DNA from: Gammaproteobacteria bacterium
GTDB lineage: Bacteria > Pseudomonadota > Gammaproteobacteria > Ga0077536
Assembly (NCBI GenBank): GCA_020845935.1
Contig: JADLEV010000042.1
Span: 1 to 43,965 of the forward strand
Reading direction: 5' to 3'
DNA length: 43,965 nt
Below, piece by piece: positions 33,202-41,908 of this stretch. The notes under the pieces are model-generated. The model did not search any database, was not told the origin of the DNA, and saw only the letters and a list, made by a program, of their open reading frames with translations. A program made the translations under genes and the position numbers. Numbering within the stretch: position 1 is the stretch's first letter; every line of letters begins with the position of its first letter.

Positions 33202-34346
33202 TGTTGTGTGCCCGCAGCGGCCTCCGCGACCGCGAGCACGCCATCGGCCACGCCCGCGGCACCGATCGACAGCACCACAAGGTCACCAACCTCGAGGCCG
33301 GCGGTCACCTCGACGAATTTCCAGTTGCCGAGACCGAGCGTCACGTCGCGTCGTTGCAGGCGGGAGCTGGCCCGATCGAAGACGAAGACCCACTTGCCTT
33401 CGACCACGGTCTCGGCCGGCACGCGCACCACGTTTTCCCTGCGCGCCAGTTCGATTTCGATGTCGGCGCTGTAACCAGGCAGCAATCCCTCGCGCTCCGC
33501 CGGATCCTCGATCTCCACTTCGACCTCGACGGTGCGCGCCTGCTTTTCCACTTCCAACACATAGGGCGCGATGCGGCGCACCTTGGCGCTGCAGCGCTTG
33601 GTGGCGAAGGCATCGAGATCGACGCAGGCCGGCATGCCGAGCCGGATCTCGGGGGCATCGACTTCATCGATGGGCGCCGAGACGTAGATGCAGCCGGCGT
33701 TGATCAGGTCGATCGCCGGCAGCGTCGGAATGCCCGGCGGCGATGGCGTCACGTACTCGCCGATTTCGGCATTGACCTCGGCGACGTAGCCATCGAACGG
33801 CGCCAGTACCAGGGTGCGTTCCAGTTCAGTGCGGATCGCCGCGATGCGCGCATTGGCAACCTCGACGCCGGCCCGCGCCGCAGCGCAACCGGCGCGCCGG
33901 CTCGCGGCTTCGGTCGCCGCGCGATCGGCAATTTCTTCGGACACGAGCTTGTCGGTCGCGAGCTGCTGCTGGCGGCGCGACTCGCGCTCGGCCCCGGCCG
34001 AAGCAGCGCAGACCTCATCGACCCGGGCCCGGCTCGCAGCCAGCTCGGCTTCGGCCAGCGTCAGTTCGGCGCGGATGTTGTCGTTCCAGACTTCGAGCAG
34101 GACGTCGCCTTGCCTGACGGTCGCGCCTTCGCGCACATTGAGCCGCGAGACCGCACCACCGGCGGCCGGTGCGAGATAGGCGCGGCGGCACGCCTTGACC
34201 GTGCCGACCCGGGTGTTCGAGACCGTTTGCGTCACCAGGCCGCGCTCGACCGTGGTGACGCTGACCGGGATCGGGTCCGGTCGCGTCAGGTACCAGACGC
34301 CGCCGGTCGCGGCGAGTACGGTGATCAGCAGCAGCACGCGCAGCAT
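33198..34346 (-). CDS. Periplasmic adaptor (HlyD/MacA family), unusually Cys-rich
   Basis: 382 residues from the ATG at 34346 (GAGGGAAGCA before it). An N-terminal anchor ('MLRVLLLITVLAATGGVWYL') precedes a lipoyl half-motif ('GGAVSRLNVREGATVRQGDV'), a coiled-coil hairpin (about 90-180, rich in Ala/Glu/Arg), the second lipoyl half ('LVLAPFDGYVAEVNAEIGEY') and a beta-barrel plus membrane-proximal domain ending 'LEVGDLVVLS'. Six cysteines occur in the exported part ('VKACRR', 'DEVCAAS', 'AGCAAA', 'NAGCIYV', 'PACVDL', 'KRCSAK'), which is rare in this family. It would link the inner-membrane transporter to an outer-membrane factor, none of which is encoded here. Confidence 0.85.
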   Translation of the reverse strand: MLRVLLLITVLAATGGVWYLTRPDPIPVSVTTVERGLVTQTVSNTRVGTVKACRRAYLAPAAGGAVSRLNVREGATVRQGDVLLEVWNDNIRAELTLAEAELAASRARVDEVCAASAGAERESRRQQQLATDKLVSEEIADRAATEAASRRAGCAAARAGVEVANARIAAIRTELERTLVLAPFDGYVAEVNAEIGEYVTPSPPGIPTLPAIDLINAGCIYVSAPIDEVDAPEIRLGMPACVDLDAFATKRCSAKVRRIAPYVLEVEKQARTVEVEVEIEDPAEREGLLPGYSADIEIELARRENVVRVPAETVVEGKWVFVFDRASSRLQRRDVTLGLGNWKFVEVTAGLEVGDLVVLSIGAAGVADGVLAVAEAAAGTQQ

Positions 34347-34415
34347 TGCTTCCCTCTCCTCGTTGGTGGCACCTTTATACCGGTTTTCGCCGGTGCTGGC
34401 TGGCAGGCCGGCGCC

Positions 34416-34446
34416 GTGACATGGGACGCCGGTGATTGACTATACT
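34416..34446 (+). promoter_or_regulatory. Possible promoter of the DUF849 gene
   Basis: GTGACA (34416-34421) and TATACT (34441-34446), each five of six consensus, 19 bases apart (one or two longer than ideal). A start near 34453 would give a leader of about 108 bases that includes the GTTGCC repeat. The 214-base gap to the divergent adaptor gene holds no gene. Confidence 0.4.
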
Positions 34447-34490
34447 TGGCCCAGCCTTGGCACGGGTCGCAGGCTCGCGCGAAGGGGCCA

Positions 34491-34522
<32 letters not shown>

Positions 34523-34560
34523 GACACACCATTCCAAACATATCGTTCGAGGGGAGCACC

Positions 34561-35709
34561 ATGTCGACCACCAACAAACAGAGCAAGGAACTGGAAAAGG
34601 ACCTCAAGGAAGGCTTCTCGCGCCTGTCCCGGCGCCAGTTCACGATGAGTACCATCGCGCTGTTCGCCGGCATCAATGAAGCACTCGCCACCGGCCAGAA
34701 CGCGCCGACCGCCGGACCGCCGCGACCGAGCGCGGATGGCTCATTGCGCGGTGTGATGCCGCCGATCACCGTCTCCGAGGAACAGGCGAACCAGATGTTC
34801 CCGGTGCACAACGAACCGAAGATCATGACCATGGCCCGGCCGCTGATCGTGCAGTGTTCGAGTCCCGGCTGGCAGATGGGTGGCAAGCGCTATCCGGCGG
34901 TACCGTTCTCGATCGAAGGTCAGGCCAAGGATCTGGCGGACGCCATCAAGGCCGGAGCGGTCGCGATTCATGTGCACCCCCGCAATCCGGACAACGGTCT
35001 GGCGATGATCAACAGTGCGCTGTTGAAGCGCGTGCTGGACGCCACTTTCGAGAAAGTCGGTGACTGCGTCACGCTGTCGCATACCTGGTATCCGCGCCAG
35101 GGCGGCATCGACTACATCGTCGATACCGAGGAACTGCTGCAATGGGGCGACGGCAACAAGTACTGCCAGGGCTCGGTGGTACTGCCGTTCGACAACGCGG
35201 CGCGGGCCAACGTCGACAAGGGCGTGCGCTTCCTCGATGCACACAACGTCAAGCCGCTGTTCGAGTTCTACGACACGTCGGCGCAGGTGCATTTCAAGCA
35301 GCTCATCGACTCGATCGGCAATCTGTCGAAGCCGCTCAACCTCGACATCAACCTCGGTAAGCACGACTCGACCGCAATCCATCAGGATCCGGGCTCGTAT
35401 CTGAATGCGATTGCCAACCTCGACATCGTGCAGAAGACCTTCCCCGGCCAGTTCTACGGCTGGCGCACCGGCGGCCGCAACTGGTTGCCGATCATGACCA
35501 TGGGCATCATGATGGGCGTCGATCTGGTCCAGGTCGGTCTGGAAGACGCTTACTGGCGCTGGCCGCACCGCGATGAACTGATCGAATCGAGTGCCGAGAG
35601 CGTGAAGTGGGCAGTCGACATCGCCAACGTCATGGGCCGCCGCGTCGTCACCGACCCGAACGAAGCCCGCAAGATCATGGGCATCAAGCTGACCTCAAAG
35701 ATGGGCTGA
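34561..35709 (+). CDS. DUF849/BKACE-family enzyme with a Tat signal
   Basis: 382 residues from the ATG at 34561 (GAGGGGAGCACC before it). Residues 20-45 carry a twin-arginine signal: SRLSRRQFTMSTIALFAG, ending near 'EALATG'. The body has the BKACE (beta-keto acid cleavage, PF05853) features: 'AGAVAIHVHPRNPDNG' with the zinc ligands H137 and H139 and R141, 'GSVVLPF', 'PLFEFYDTSAQVHF', 'FYGWRTGGRNWLP' and 'DLVQVGLEDAYW' with E328. Family members condense beta-keto acids with acetyl-CoA in the cytosol, so a Tat signal is odd and suggests either a CoA-independent reaction or an uncleaved anchor. Some 50 extra N-terminal residues are also atypical. It stands alone. Confidence 0.8.
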   Translation: MSTTNKQSKELEKDLKEGFSRLSRRQFTMSTIALFAGINEALATGQNAPTAGPPRPSADGSLRGVMPPITVSEEQANQMFPVHNEPKIMTMARPLIVQCSSPGWQMGGKRYPAVPFSIEGQAKDLADAIKAGAVAIHVHPRNPDNGLAMINSALLKRVLDATFEKVGDCVTLSHTWYPRQGGIDYIVDTEELLQWGDGNKYCQGSVVLPFDNAARANVDKGVRFLDAHNVKPLFEFYDTSAQVHFKQLIDSIGNLSKPLNLDINLGKHDSTAIHQDPGSYLNAIANLDIVQKTFPGQFYGWRTGGRNWLPIMTMGIMMGVDLVQVGLEDAYWRWPHRDELIESSAESVKWAVDIANVMGRRVVTDPNEARKIMGIKLTSKMG

Positions 35710-35727
35710 GCGCCCGGCTCATGCCAC

Positions 35728-35790
35728 CGCGCGGGTGACGACGGCACGGTCCGGTTGACGATCACCGGAATGGGTCGCTTCACCCGCGCG
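35728..35790. terminator. Nested inverted repeats between convergent genes
   Basis: CGCGCGGGTGA (35728-35738) and TCACCCGCGCG (35780-35790) are perfect 11-base arms. Inside, CCGGT (35751-35755) pairs with ACCGG (35764-35768). The structure lies between the convergent DUF849 and Sel1 genes, where a bidirectional terminator is expected. There is no T-run, so the mechanism is uncertain. Confidence 0.4.
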
Positions 35791-35846
35791 ATTTCGTGAG
35801 TCGAAGCGGCCTGTTTCCAATCTGGGCCCCGGCCTTCGTCGCGGTG

Positions 35847-36761
35847 CTACGGGGCCGTTCCCGGCTCCGGAATCCTCGGCTGCTGCGGCTGCCAGTCACT
35901 CGCCAGTTGCCGTGCCTGGGCCAGTTGTGCCGCGGTCAGTTTCGGTTCGAGGATGGCGAGGCCGGCGGTGGCGTCCTGGTAGCCGCTGCTCGCAGCGAGG
36001 TGCAGCCACTTCCCGGCCTGCACGGGATCGGCGTCCACCCCAGTGCCGCTGTCGTACAGCAGGCCGAGGTTGTACTGCGACTTCGCATGACCTTGCTCGG
36101 CGGCGGCGGCGAACCAGTGCGCCGCGGCCACCGGATTCGGATCCGTCCCGCTGCCGCTGTAATACATGACCGCGAGATTGAATTGCGCTTCGACGTAGCC
36201 CTTGGCGGCGGCCTCGGTGTACCACTGCAAGGCCTGTTCGTCGCTCGCCGCGACACCCTCGCCGCGGCGGTACAGCAGCGCGAGATTGAACTGTGCCGCC
36301 GCCAAACCCTGCGCCGCGGCTTGGCGATACCAATGCGCGGCACGCTCCGGATCACGCGCGACACCGACGCCGCTGGCATACATCAGGCCGAGCCCATACT
36401 GCGCATCGCGCTGCCCCTGCGCGGCAGCCTTGGCATACCACTGCGCAGCCTTCGCCTCATTCGCGCGGATGCCTTGACCGAGCCGATACATCTCCGCCAG
36501 CCGGTATTGTGAATCGGCATGTCCTTGCAGCGCGGCCTGCTCGAACCAGTACGCCGCCATCTCGAAGTACTCGACCTCGTGGTTCTGCGCCGCGAGATCG
36601 GCCTGCGCGTGCATGTCGCCGGCCTCCGCTTCGGCTTGCAGTTCAGAGGATTCATGCGCATGCGTCGGTGGTGCGACGCCGAGGCCCCCGAGGCAGGCAA
36701 TGAGGGCGAGGCACAGCAGCACGACGGCGGTATCATTCTTGCGGCAACGGGTGATCGGCAT
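35847..36761 (-). CDS. Exported Sel1-repeat (TPR-like) protein
   Basis: 304 residues from the ATG at 36761 (GGGAGCTGCC before it). An N-terminal hydrophobic stretch ('TAVVLLCLALIACLGGLGVA') acts as a signal peptide or anchor. Five full 36-residue Sel1 units and a partial sixth follow at about residues 68-275, each with the 'A..WY..AA.QG...AQ..L..MY..G.GV' pattern. The tail is Gln/Pro-rich. Sel1 solenoids are protein-protein interaction scaffolds; the partner is not evident. It is divergent from the dehydrogenase gene across about 100 bases. Confidence 0.85.
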   Translation of the reverse strand: MPITRCRKNDTAVVLLCLALIACLGGLGVAPPTHAHESSELQAEAEAGDMHAQADLAAQNHEVEYFEMAAYWFEQAALQGHADSQYRLAEMYRLGQGIRANEAKAAQWYAKAAAQGQRDAQYGLGLMYASGVGVARDPERAAHWYRQAAAQGLAAAQFNLALLYRRGEGVAASDEQALQWYTEAAAKGYVEAQFNLAVMYYSGSGTDPNPVAAAHWFAAAAEQGHAKSQYNLGLLYDSGTGVDADPVQAGKWLHLAASSGYQDATAGLAILEPKLTAAQLAQARQLASDWQPQQPRIPEPGTAP

Positions 36762-36862
36762 GGCAGCTCCCGGACATGGTGCTGACGGTCATGATGACAT
36801 CATCGCCGCCCGGCCGCATCACGGCGGGATTAGAATCCCGGTGGACTCTGGAGGAGGCTCCC

Positions 36863-37999
36863 ATGCGTTCATCGTTTCTAGCAGTACTGGCCGGCGCGAC
36901 CGGCGCGCTGTTGCTCAGCATCTCCGTCGGCGCGCAGGTGCTGCCGGATCCGGCCGCGGTCGCGCTGATCGAACGGCTCGATCTGCCCGAGGCCGAACGG
37001 CCGGTGCGCGAGTCGCCGCGCTGGCGCAAACCGCGCAAGATCGCGCTGTTCCTGTCGCCCATCCCCGGGGCGCCGACCGATGTGGCGCTGGCGCGCTACC
37101 GTGCCGTCACCGACGACATCGAGCTGATAGCCTTCAGCGGCAACGACTTCAGCGCGGTGCGCGATGCCGACGTCGTCATCGGCTTCTGCTCGCCGGAGCT
37201 GCTGCGTGCCGCGCGCGAGCTGCGCTGGCTGCACAACATCGGCGTCGGCGTCGAGCGCTGCGCGCTGGCGCCGGAAGTCGCGCAGTACGACTTCATTCTG
37301 ACCAACAATCAACGCATTTCCGGGCCCACCATCGCCGAGCACACCATCGCGCTGCTGTCGTCGCTCGCGACCGGCATGCAGCACTACGTGGCCAATCAGA
37401 CCCGAGCCACCTGGAACTCGGCGCTGCCGGTTCCGCTGGTACGGACGGATCTCGAAGGCAAGACGATGCTGGTCGCCGGCCTCGGCGGTATCGGCACCGA
37501 GATCGCGCGCCGTGCGCACGGGCTCGGCATGAAGGTGATCGCGACCCGCAGTTCCGGCCGCACCGGTCCCGACTACGTCGACTACGTCGGCCTGCCCGAC
37601 GAGCTGCATGCACTGGCCGCGCGCGCCGACGTCATCGTCAACGCGCTGCCGCTGACGCGCGAGACGACCGCCTTGTTCAACCAGCGATTCTTTCGCGCCG
37701 TCAAGCGCGGCGCCTGGTTCATCAGCGTCGGCCGCGGCCAGAGCACCGTTACCGCCGATCTGACCGCGGCGCTGCAGGACGGCACGCTCGCCGGCGCCGG
37801 GCTCGATGTGGTCGATCCAGAACCGCTGCCGGCCGACCACCCGCTGTGGCGACTGCCGAACGTGATCATCACGCCGCACATTTCGGCATTGTCCGAAGTC
37901 GCGAGTGAGCGCCGCGACGTGCTGATCCGCGAAAACCTGCGGCGCTACATCGCCGGCGAAAAGCTGCTCAACGTGGTCGATCTCGAGGCGGGTTATTGA
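36863..37999 (+). CDS. Exported D-2-hydroxyacid dehydrogenase
   Basis: 378 residues from the ATG at 36863, preceded by GGAGG; the upstream open frame lacks a site. A signal peptide (MRSSFLAVLAGATGALLLSI, cut near VGAQ) precedes a normal NAD-dependent D-2-hydroxyacid dehydrogenase: 'IGFCSPELLRAA', dinucleotide motif 'VAGLGGIGTEIARRA' (about 204-218), and the catalytic trio R291 ('ISVGRGQ'), E320 ('DVVDPEPLP') and H339 ('IITPHIS'). Family members reduce 2-keto acids to D-hydroxy acids in the cytosol. The export signal is unusual because NAD(H) is not freely available in the periplasm. It lies two bases before the Lon-like gene, so they are co-transcribed. Confidence 0.82.
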   Translation: MRSSFLAVLAGATGALLLSISVGAQVLPDPAAVALIERLDLPEAERPVRESPRWRKPRKIALFLSPIPGAPTDVALARYRAVTDDIELIAFSGNDFSAVRDADVVIGFCSPELLRAARELRWLHNIGVGVERCALAPEVAQYDFILTNNQRISGPTIAEHTIALLSSLATGMQHYVANQTRATWNSALPVPLVRTDLEGKTMLVAGLGGIGTEIARRAHGLGMKVIATRSSGRTGPDYVDYVGLPDELHALAARADVIVNALPLTRETTALFNQRFFRAVKRGAWFISVGRGQSTVTADLTAALQDGTLAGAGLDVVDPEPLPADHPLWRLPNVIITPHISALSEVASERRDVLIRENLRRYIAGEKLLNVVDLEAGY

Positions 38000-38001
38000 T
38001 C

Positions 38002-40470
38002 ATGTCCGAGTCACCAGCCGCGTTGCCACCGGAACTGCTGCGCCAACTCTGCCGCGGCGAGGATCTGCCGTTCACGACCACCGCCGAGCTCGAGCCGCTG
38101 GGCGACGACGGCGCCATCGGCCAGCAACGCGCCATCGACGCCTTGCGCTTCGGCATCGGCATGACCGGCGACGGCTACAACGTGTTCGCGCTCGGGCCGG
38201 AGGGGATTGGCAAGTTCGATCTGGTCCGCGGCATCGTCGCGCGCGAGGCCGCCAGCCGCCCGGTACCGAACGACTGGTGCTACGTCGACAACTTCGAAAC
38301 GCCGAACCGTCCGCTGGCACTGTCGCTGCCACCGGGACGCGGCCGCACGCTACGGGATGATCTGCGCCGCATGGTCCAGGAGTTGCGCGCAGCGCTGCCG
38401 GCGGCCTTCCGCCGCGACGAGTTCCAGGCCCGGCAGGAGGAGATCGAGGAGGAGTTCCAGACGCAGCAACAGCAGAGTCTGCACGCGCTGCGCGAGCGCG
38501 CCCGGGCACAGGGCGTGATGCTGATAGAAACGCCGACCGGCTTCGTCTTCGCGCCCATCGACGACAAGGGCGAAGCGATCAATCCGCTGCAATTCGAACA
38601 ACTGCCGGCGGACCGGCAGCAGCGGATCAAGGACACCGTCGCCGCATTGCAGGACGAGTTGCAGCGCTCGATCAAGCAATTCCCGAACCTGTACCGCGAG
38701 ATGCATGACAAGCTGAAGGCCCTGCAACGGGAGATGGCCGAATTCACGGTCGGCAACGCCATCGAGGCGGTACGCGAACGCTATGCCGACCTGCCGCCGG
38801 TGGACGCGCACTTGCAGCGCGTCCAGGCGGACATCATCGACAACGTCGATCTATTCCTGCCGCATGCCGAATCGCCGCTGTCCGGTCTGGTCCAGGATGG
38901 CGAGAAGTCGTTCACACGCTATCAGGTCAATCTGCTGATCGATAACGGTGCGCGGCGCCACGCGCCGGTCGAGTTCGAGGACCTGCCGACGCACGGCAAC
39001 CTGATCGGCCGCAGCGAGTATCGCGCGCAGATGGGCACGCTGCTGACCGACTTCACGTTGATCACCGCCGGTGCGCTGCATCGCGCCAATGGCGGCTTTC
39101 TGCTGCTCGATGCCCGGCGCGTGCTGACGCAGCCGTATGCCTGGGAAGCGCTGAAGCGCGTGCTGCGAAGCCGCGAGATCCGCATCGAGACCCTGGAACG
39201 CGCACTCGGCCTGGTCAGCACCGCGACGTTGGAGCCGGAGCCGATCCCGCTCGATCTGAAGGTCGTCCTGATCGGCGATCGGCAGTTGTTCTATCTGCTG
39301 CAAGCCTACGATCCAGACTTCGGAGACCTGTTCAAGGTCAATGCCGATTTCGACGATCGCGTCACCCGCGATCCGGCGACGACGCTGGAGTTCGCCCGCC
39401 TGTTCGCCGCCATGACGGTACGGCACCGGTTGTTGCCGCTGGCGCGCGACGCGGTCGCCGAGGCCGTTGAATATGCCGCGCGCCTTGCCGCCGATGCCGA
39501 GCGGCTGTCGATCCATCTCGGCAGCATCAGCGATCTGCTGCGCGAGGCGGATTATCTGGCGCGGCGGCAGGCGCATGAGCGGATCGAGCGCGACGACGTC
39601 CGCGGCGCGATCGCACAGCGCATTCAGCGTTCCGATCGACTGCGTGCGCGCAGTTATGAGGAGATCGAGCGCGGCACGATGCTGGTTGCGACCAGCGGCA
39701 GCGCGATTGGCCAGATCAACGGTCTGTCGGTGATCCAGCTCGGCAACTTCGCCTTTGGCCAGCCGTCCCGGATCACCGCGACCACGCGGCTCGGTGACGG
39801 CAAGGTGATCGACATCGAGCGCGAAACCGAACTCGGCGGCGCGTTTCATTCCAAGGGCGTGCTGATCCTGTCGAACTACCTGGCCGCGCAGTACGCCCGC
39901 GAGTTGCCGCTGTCGCTGGCGGCGAGCCTCGCGTTCGAGCAGTCCTATGGCATGGTCGATGGCGACAGCGCCTCACTGGCGGAACTGTGCGCGCTGCTGT
40001 CGTCGCTGGCCGAAGTGCCCATCCGGCAATGCCTCGCGGTCACCGGTTCGGTCAATCAGCGCGGCGAGGTCCAGGCGATCGGTGGCGTCAACGAGAAGAT
40101 CGAAGGCTTCTTCGACGTCTGCCGCAACCGGGGCTTCGCACCGGGTCAGGGCGTCGTGATTCCGGCGGCGAACGTCAAGCATCTGATGCTGCGGCACGAT
40201 GTCGTCGACGCGGCACAGACCGGCACCTTCCAGGTCTTTGCGGTCGCGACGGTCGATGCCGCGCTGACGCTGCTGACCGGCATCGAGGCGGGTTCACGCA
40301 ATGCCGACGGCGTCTATCCGGAAGACTCGGTGAACGGCCGTGTGCAACGTGCACTCGAACATTTTTCGCGACGGCGGCAAACCTTTTTCCGCAGCGAGCG
40401 CGGCGCCGCGCGGCCTGACGGGAACGGGGAGACGCCGGCCACCGTGGCGGCAACGGAGCAGGCACAATGA
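38002..40470 (+). CDS. Lon-like AAA+ protease (AAA_32/LonB-like family)
   Basis: 822 residues from the ATG at 38002. The N-terminal part holds a split AAA+ domain with 'NVFALGPEGIGKFDLVRG' (Walker A region G65-K71) and, after a long helical insertion (about 110-270, rich in Gln/Glu/Arg), 'ANGGFLLLDARRVL' (Walker B region, about 363-376). The C-terminal Lon protease domain has Ser656 in 'MVDGDSASLAELCALL' and Lys699 in 'IGGVNEKIEGFF'; the 43-residue spacing equals that of E. coli Lon (679/722). The Walker A lysine is followed by Phe instead of Ser/Thr. Soluble, no Lon N-domain. The next gene overlaps it by four bases. Confidence 0.88.
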   Translation: MSESPAALPPELLRQLCRGEDLPFTTTAELEPLGDDGAIGQQRAIDALRFGIGMTGDGYNVFALGPEGIGKFDLVRGIVAREAASRPVPNDWCYVDNFETPNRPLALSLPPGRGRTLRDDLRRMVQELRAALPAAFRRDEFQARQEEIEEEFQTQQQQSLHALRERARAQGVMLIETPTGFVFAPIDDKGEAINPLQFEQLPADRQQRIKDTVAALQDELQRSIKQFPNLYREMHDKLKALQREMAEFTVGNAIEAVRERYADLPPVDAHLQRVQADIIDNVDLFLPHAESPLSGLVQDGEKSFTRYQVNLLIDNGARRHAPVEFEDLPTHGNLIGRSEYRAQMGTLLTDFTLITAGALHRANGGFLLLDARRVLTQPYAWEALKRVLRSREIRIETLERALGLVSTATLEPEPIPLDLKVVLIGDRQLFYLLQAYDPDFGDLFKVNADFDDRVTRDPATTLEFARLFAAMTVRHRLLPLARDAVAEAVEYAARLAADAERLSIHLGSISDLLREADYLARRQAHERIERDDVRGAIAQRIQRSDRLRARSYEEIERGTMLVATSGSAIGQINGLSVIQLGNFAFGQPSRITATTRLGDGKVIDIERETELGGAFHSKGVLILSNYLAAQYARELPLSLAASLAFEQSYGMVDGDSASLAELCALLSSLAEVPIRQCLAVTGSVNQRGEVQAIGGVNEKIEGFFDVCRNRGFAPGQGVVIPAANVKHLMLRHDVVDAAQTGTFQVFAVATVDAALTLLTGIEAGSRNADGVYPEDSVNGRVQRALEHFSRRRQTFFRSERGAARPDGNGETPATVAATEQAQ

Positions 40471-41231
40471 ACTCACCGGCAAACCCGCAGGCGCGAATCC
40501 TGGTCGCGATCGAGAGCCACCTGATCGATCGGCAGGCGCTGCAACTCGGCGCCGAGATCGCGGCGCTGTGGCAATCGGAGCTGGTTGCGCTCTGCGTCGC
40601 GGCGCAGGAGCTGCAGCACTCGCCGGCCTTTCCGTTCGTGACCGAGATCGATCGCGTCTCAGCGGCACGGCGCGAACTCGACGCGTCGCGTTTGCTGTCC
40701 GCGTTCCGCGTCTGGCGGCGGCAGGTCGATGCGCAGTTGCAACGGCTGGCGTCGGTGCACCGCATCAGCGCCACCAGCGAGGTCGTGCCGGGGCGGCTCT
40801 GGAGCGATCTGTTGCCGATCGCCGGCGCCGAGGATCTGTTGCTCGTCACGGGCACTGCCGCGTTCGCGCGCCATCCGATCGCTCGCCGGCAGCGGCGTCC
40901 GATTGCCGTGTTGCTGTTCGGCACCAAACGCGACGCGCGCGTGCTCGCCATCGCCGCGTCGCTTGGTCGCGGGTTCCATGCCGACACGGTCGCCTTCGCG
41001 CTCGCTGCCGATCGCGCGGCCGGTGAGCGCATCGCGGCGACGCTGGAGGAAGCTGGCGATACCGTTGCCCGCATGCCCTGTGCGCCGGGCGATGCCGCCC
41101 GGCTGGTACAGGCGTTCGAGGAACTCGGTTGCCGCTGGCTGGTCGCCTCCCGCAGCGACCTCGCCGCATTCGCGATCGATCCCCAGCCGTTCCTGATGCG
41201 GCCGAACCGTGCGGCGCTGCTGGTGCCCTGA
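40467..41231 (+). CDS. Universal-stress-protein-like protein, probably two degenerate Usp domains
   Basis: 254 residues, starting at an ATG that overlaps the protease stop (ATGA). It opens 'ARILVAIESHLIDRQALQLG' and 'WQSELVALCVAAQELQ', typical of the first strand and helix of UspA. A weaker second repeat follows ('RPIAVLLFGTKRDARVLAIA', 'GFHADTVAFALAAD') and the end 'LMRPNRAALLVP' resembles the last Usp strand ('PVLVVP'). The ATP-binding G-x2-G-x9-G(S/T) motif is not clear. Coupling to the Lon-like protease suggests a regulator or adaptor of that protease; this is inference. Confidence 0.65.
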   Translation: MNSPANPQARILVAIESHLIDRQALQLGAEIAALWQSELVALCVAAQELQHSPAFPFVTEIDRVSAARRELDASRLLSAFRVWRRQVDAQLQRLASVHRISATSEVVPGRLWSDLLPIAGAEDLLLVTGTAAFARHPIARRQRRPIAVLLFGTKRDARVLAIAASLGRGFHADTVAFALAADRAAGERIAATLEEAGDTVARMPCAPGDAARLVQAFEELGCRWLVASRSDLAAFAIDPQPFLMRPNRAALLVP

Positions 41232-41296
41232 TGAGGGTCAGGGCGCCGGCAGCGCCGTGTGTCACGATTGCGCGGTGGCTATCGGAGGATAATGCG

Positions 41297-41461
41297 ATGC
41301 CGATTTATGCGTTCCAATGCAAGGCCTGCGGCAAGCGGTTCGAGCAACTGGAAACCGTGAAGCAGCACGATCAACACACCGAGCGTTGCCCGAAGTGCGG
41401 CAGCATCGAGATCGAACATCTGATCATTGACATCAACGTGCAGACGTCGAAGAAGACCTGA
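41297..41461 (+). CDS. FmdB-family zinc-ribbon protein
   Basis: 54 residues from the ATG at 41297 with GGAGG eight bases before it; the longer open frame upstream has no such site. 'MPIYAFQCKACGKRFEQLE' and 'TERCPKCGSIEIEHL' give the two CxxC knuckles (C8, C11, C31, C34) of the FmdB/CxxC_CXXC_SSSS regulatory zinc ribbon. The function of these short proteins is not settled. It lies 65 bases after the Usp-like gene and converges on the hemerythrin gene. Confidence 0.85.
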   Translation: MPIYAFQCKACGKRFEQLETVKQHDQHTERCPKCGSIEIEHLIIDINVQTSKKT

Positions 41462-41500
41462 CGGCGCCGAGAGCTCTCGCGGCGCGTCCGCCCGCCGGGG

Positions 41501-41893
41501 TTAATGCAGCGCGCGGTGGAACCTCGCGTCGCGTGTGCTGAAATGCACCAGGAACCAGGCGTCGAGGTCGACGCCGAAGGCATGGAGGTCGAGGGTCGCG
41601 TTGTCTTCGTATTCATCCATCAGATCGCGGATCCGATCGAGCAAACGCTCGTGATCGGCCTTGTGATCATCGAGCTCCTTATAATCGATGGTGCGCATGT
41701 GCTGCTCTTCCAGCGCGAAATGCGAGGCGATCTGCGCATACAGCTCCCCGAGCAGATCGAGCGCCGCGTCGCCGCGTGCGCCGGCGTCGAGCTGTTGGTG
41801 AATCTGGTTGATCAAGTCGATCAATTCGCGATGTTCGTGATCGACGTCCGCCAGACCCAGTTCATATTCCTTGCGCCAGGTGAGCAATGCCAT
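41501..41893 (-). CDS. Bacteriohemerythrin
   Basis: 130 residues. The iron-site pattern is complete: 'VDHEHRELI' (H19 or H21 region), 'ASHFALEEQHM' with His, Glu and His, 'DDHKADHERLL' and 'FLVHFSTRDARF' with the last His and Asp. Single-domain hemerythrins bind O2 at a non-haem di-iron centre, delivering or sensing oxygen, often in microaerobic bacteria. It lies 15 bases downstream of the one-TM protein gene on the same strand and so probably belongs to the cytochrome b-ferredoxin operon, where O2 scavenging could protect low-potential clusters (inference). Confidence 0.9.
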   Translation of the reverse strand: MALLTWRKEYELGLADVDHEHRELIDLINQIHQQLDAGARGDAALDLLGELYAQIASHFALEEQHMRTIDYKELDDHKADHERLLDRIRDLMDEYEDNATLDLHAFGVDLDAWFLVHFSTRDARFHRALH

Positions 41894-41908
41894 GGTTCTG
41901 CCCTCGTG

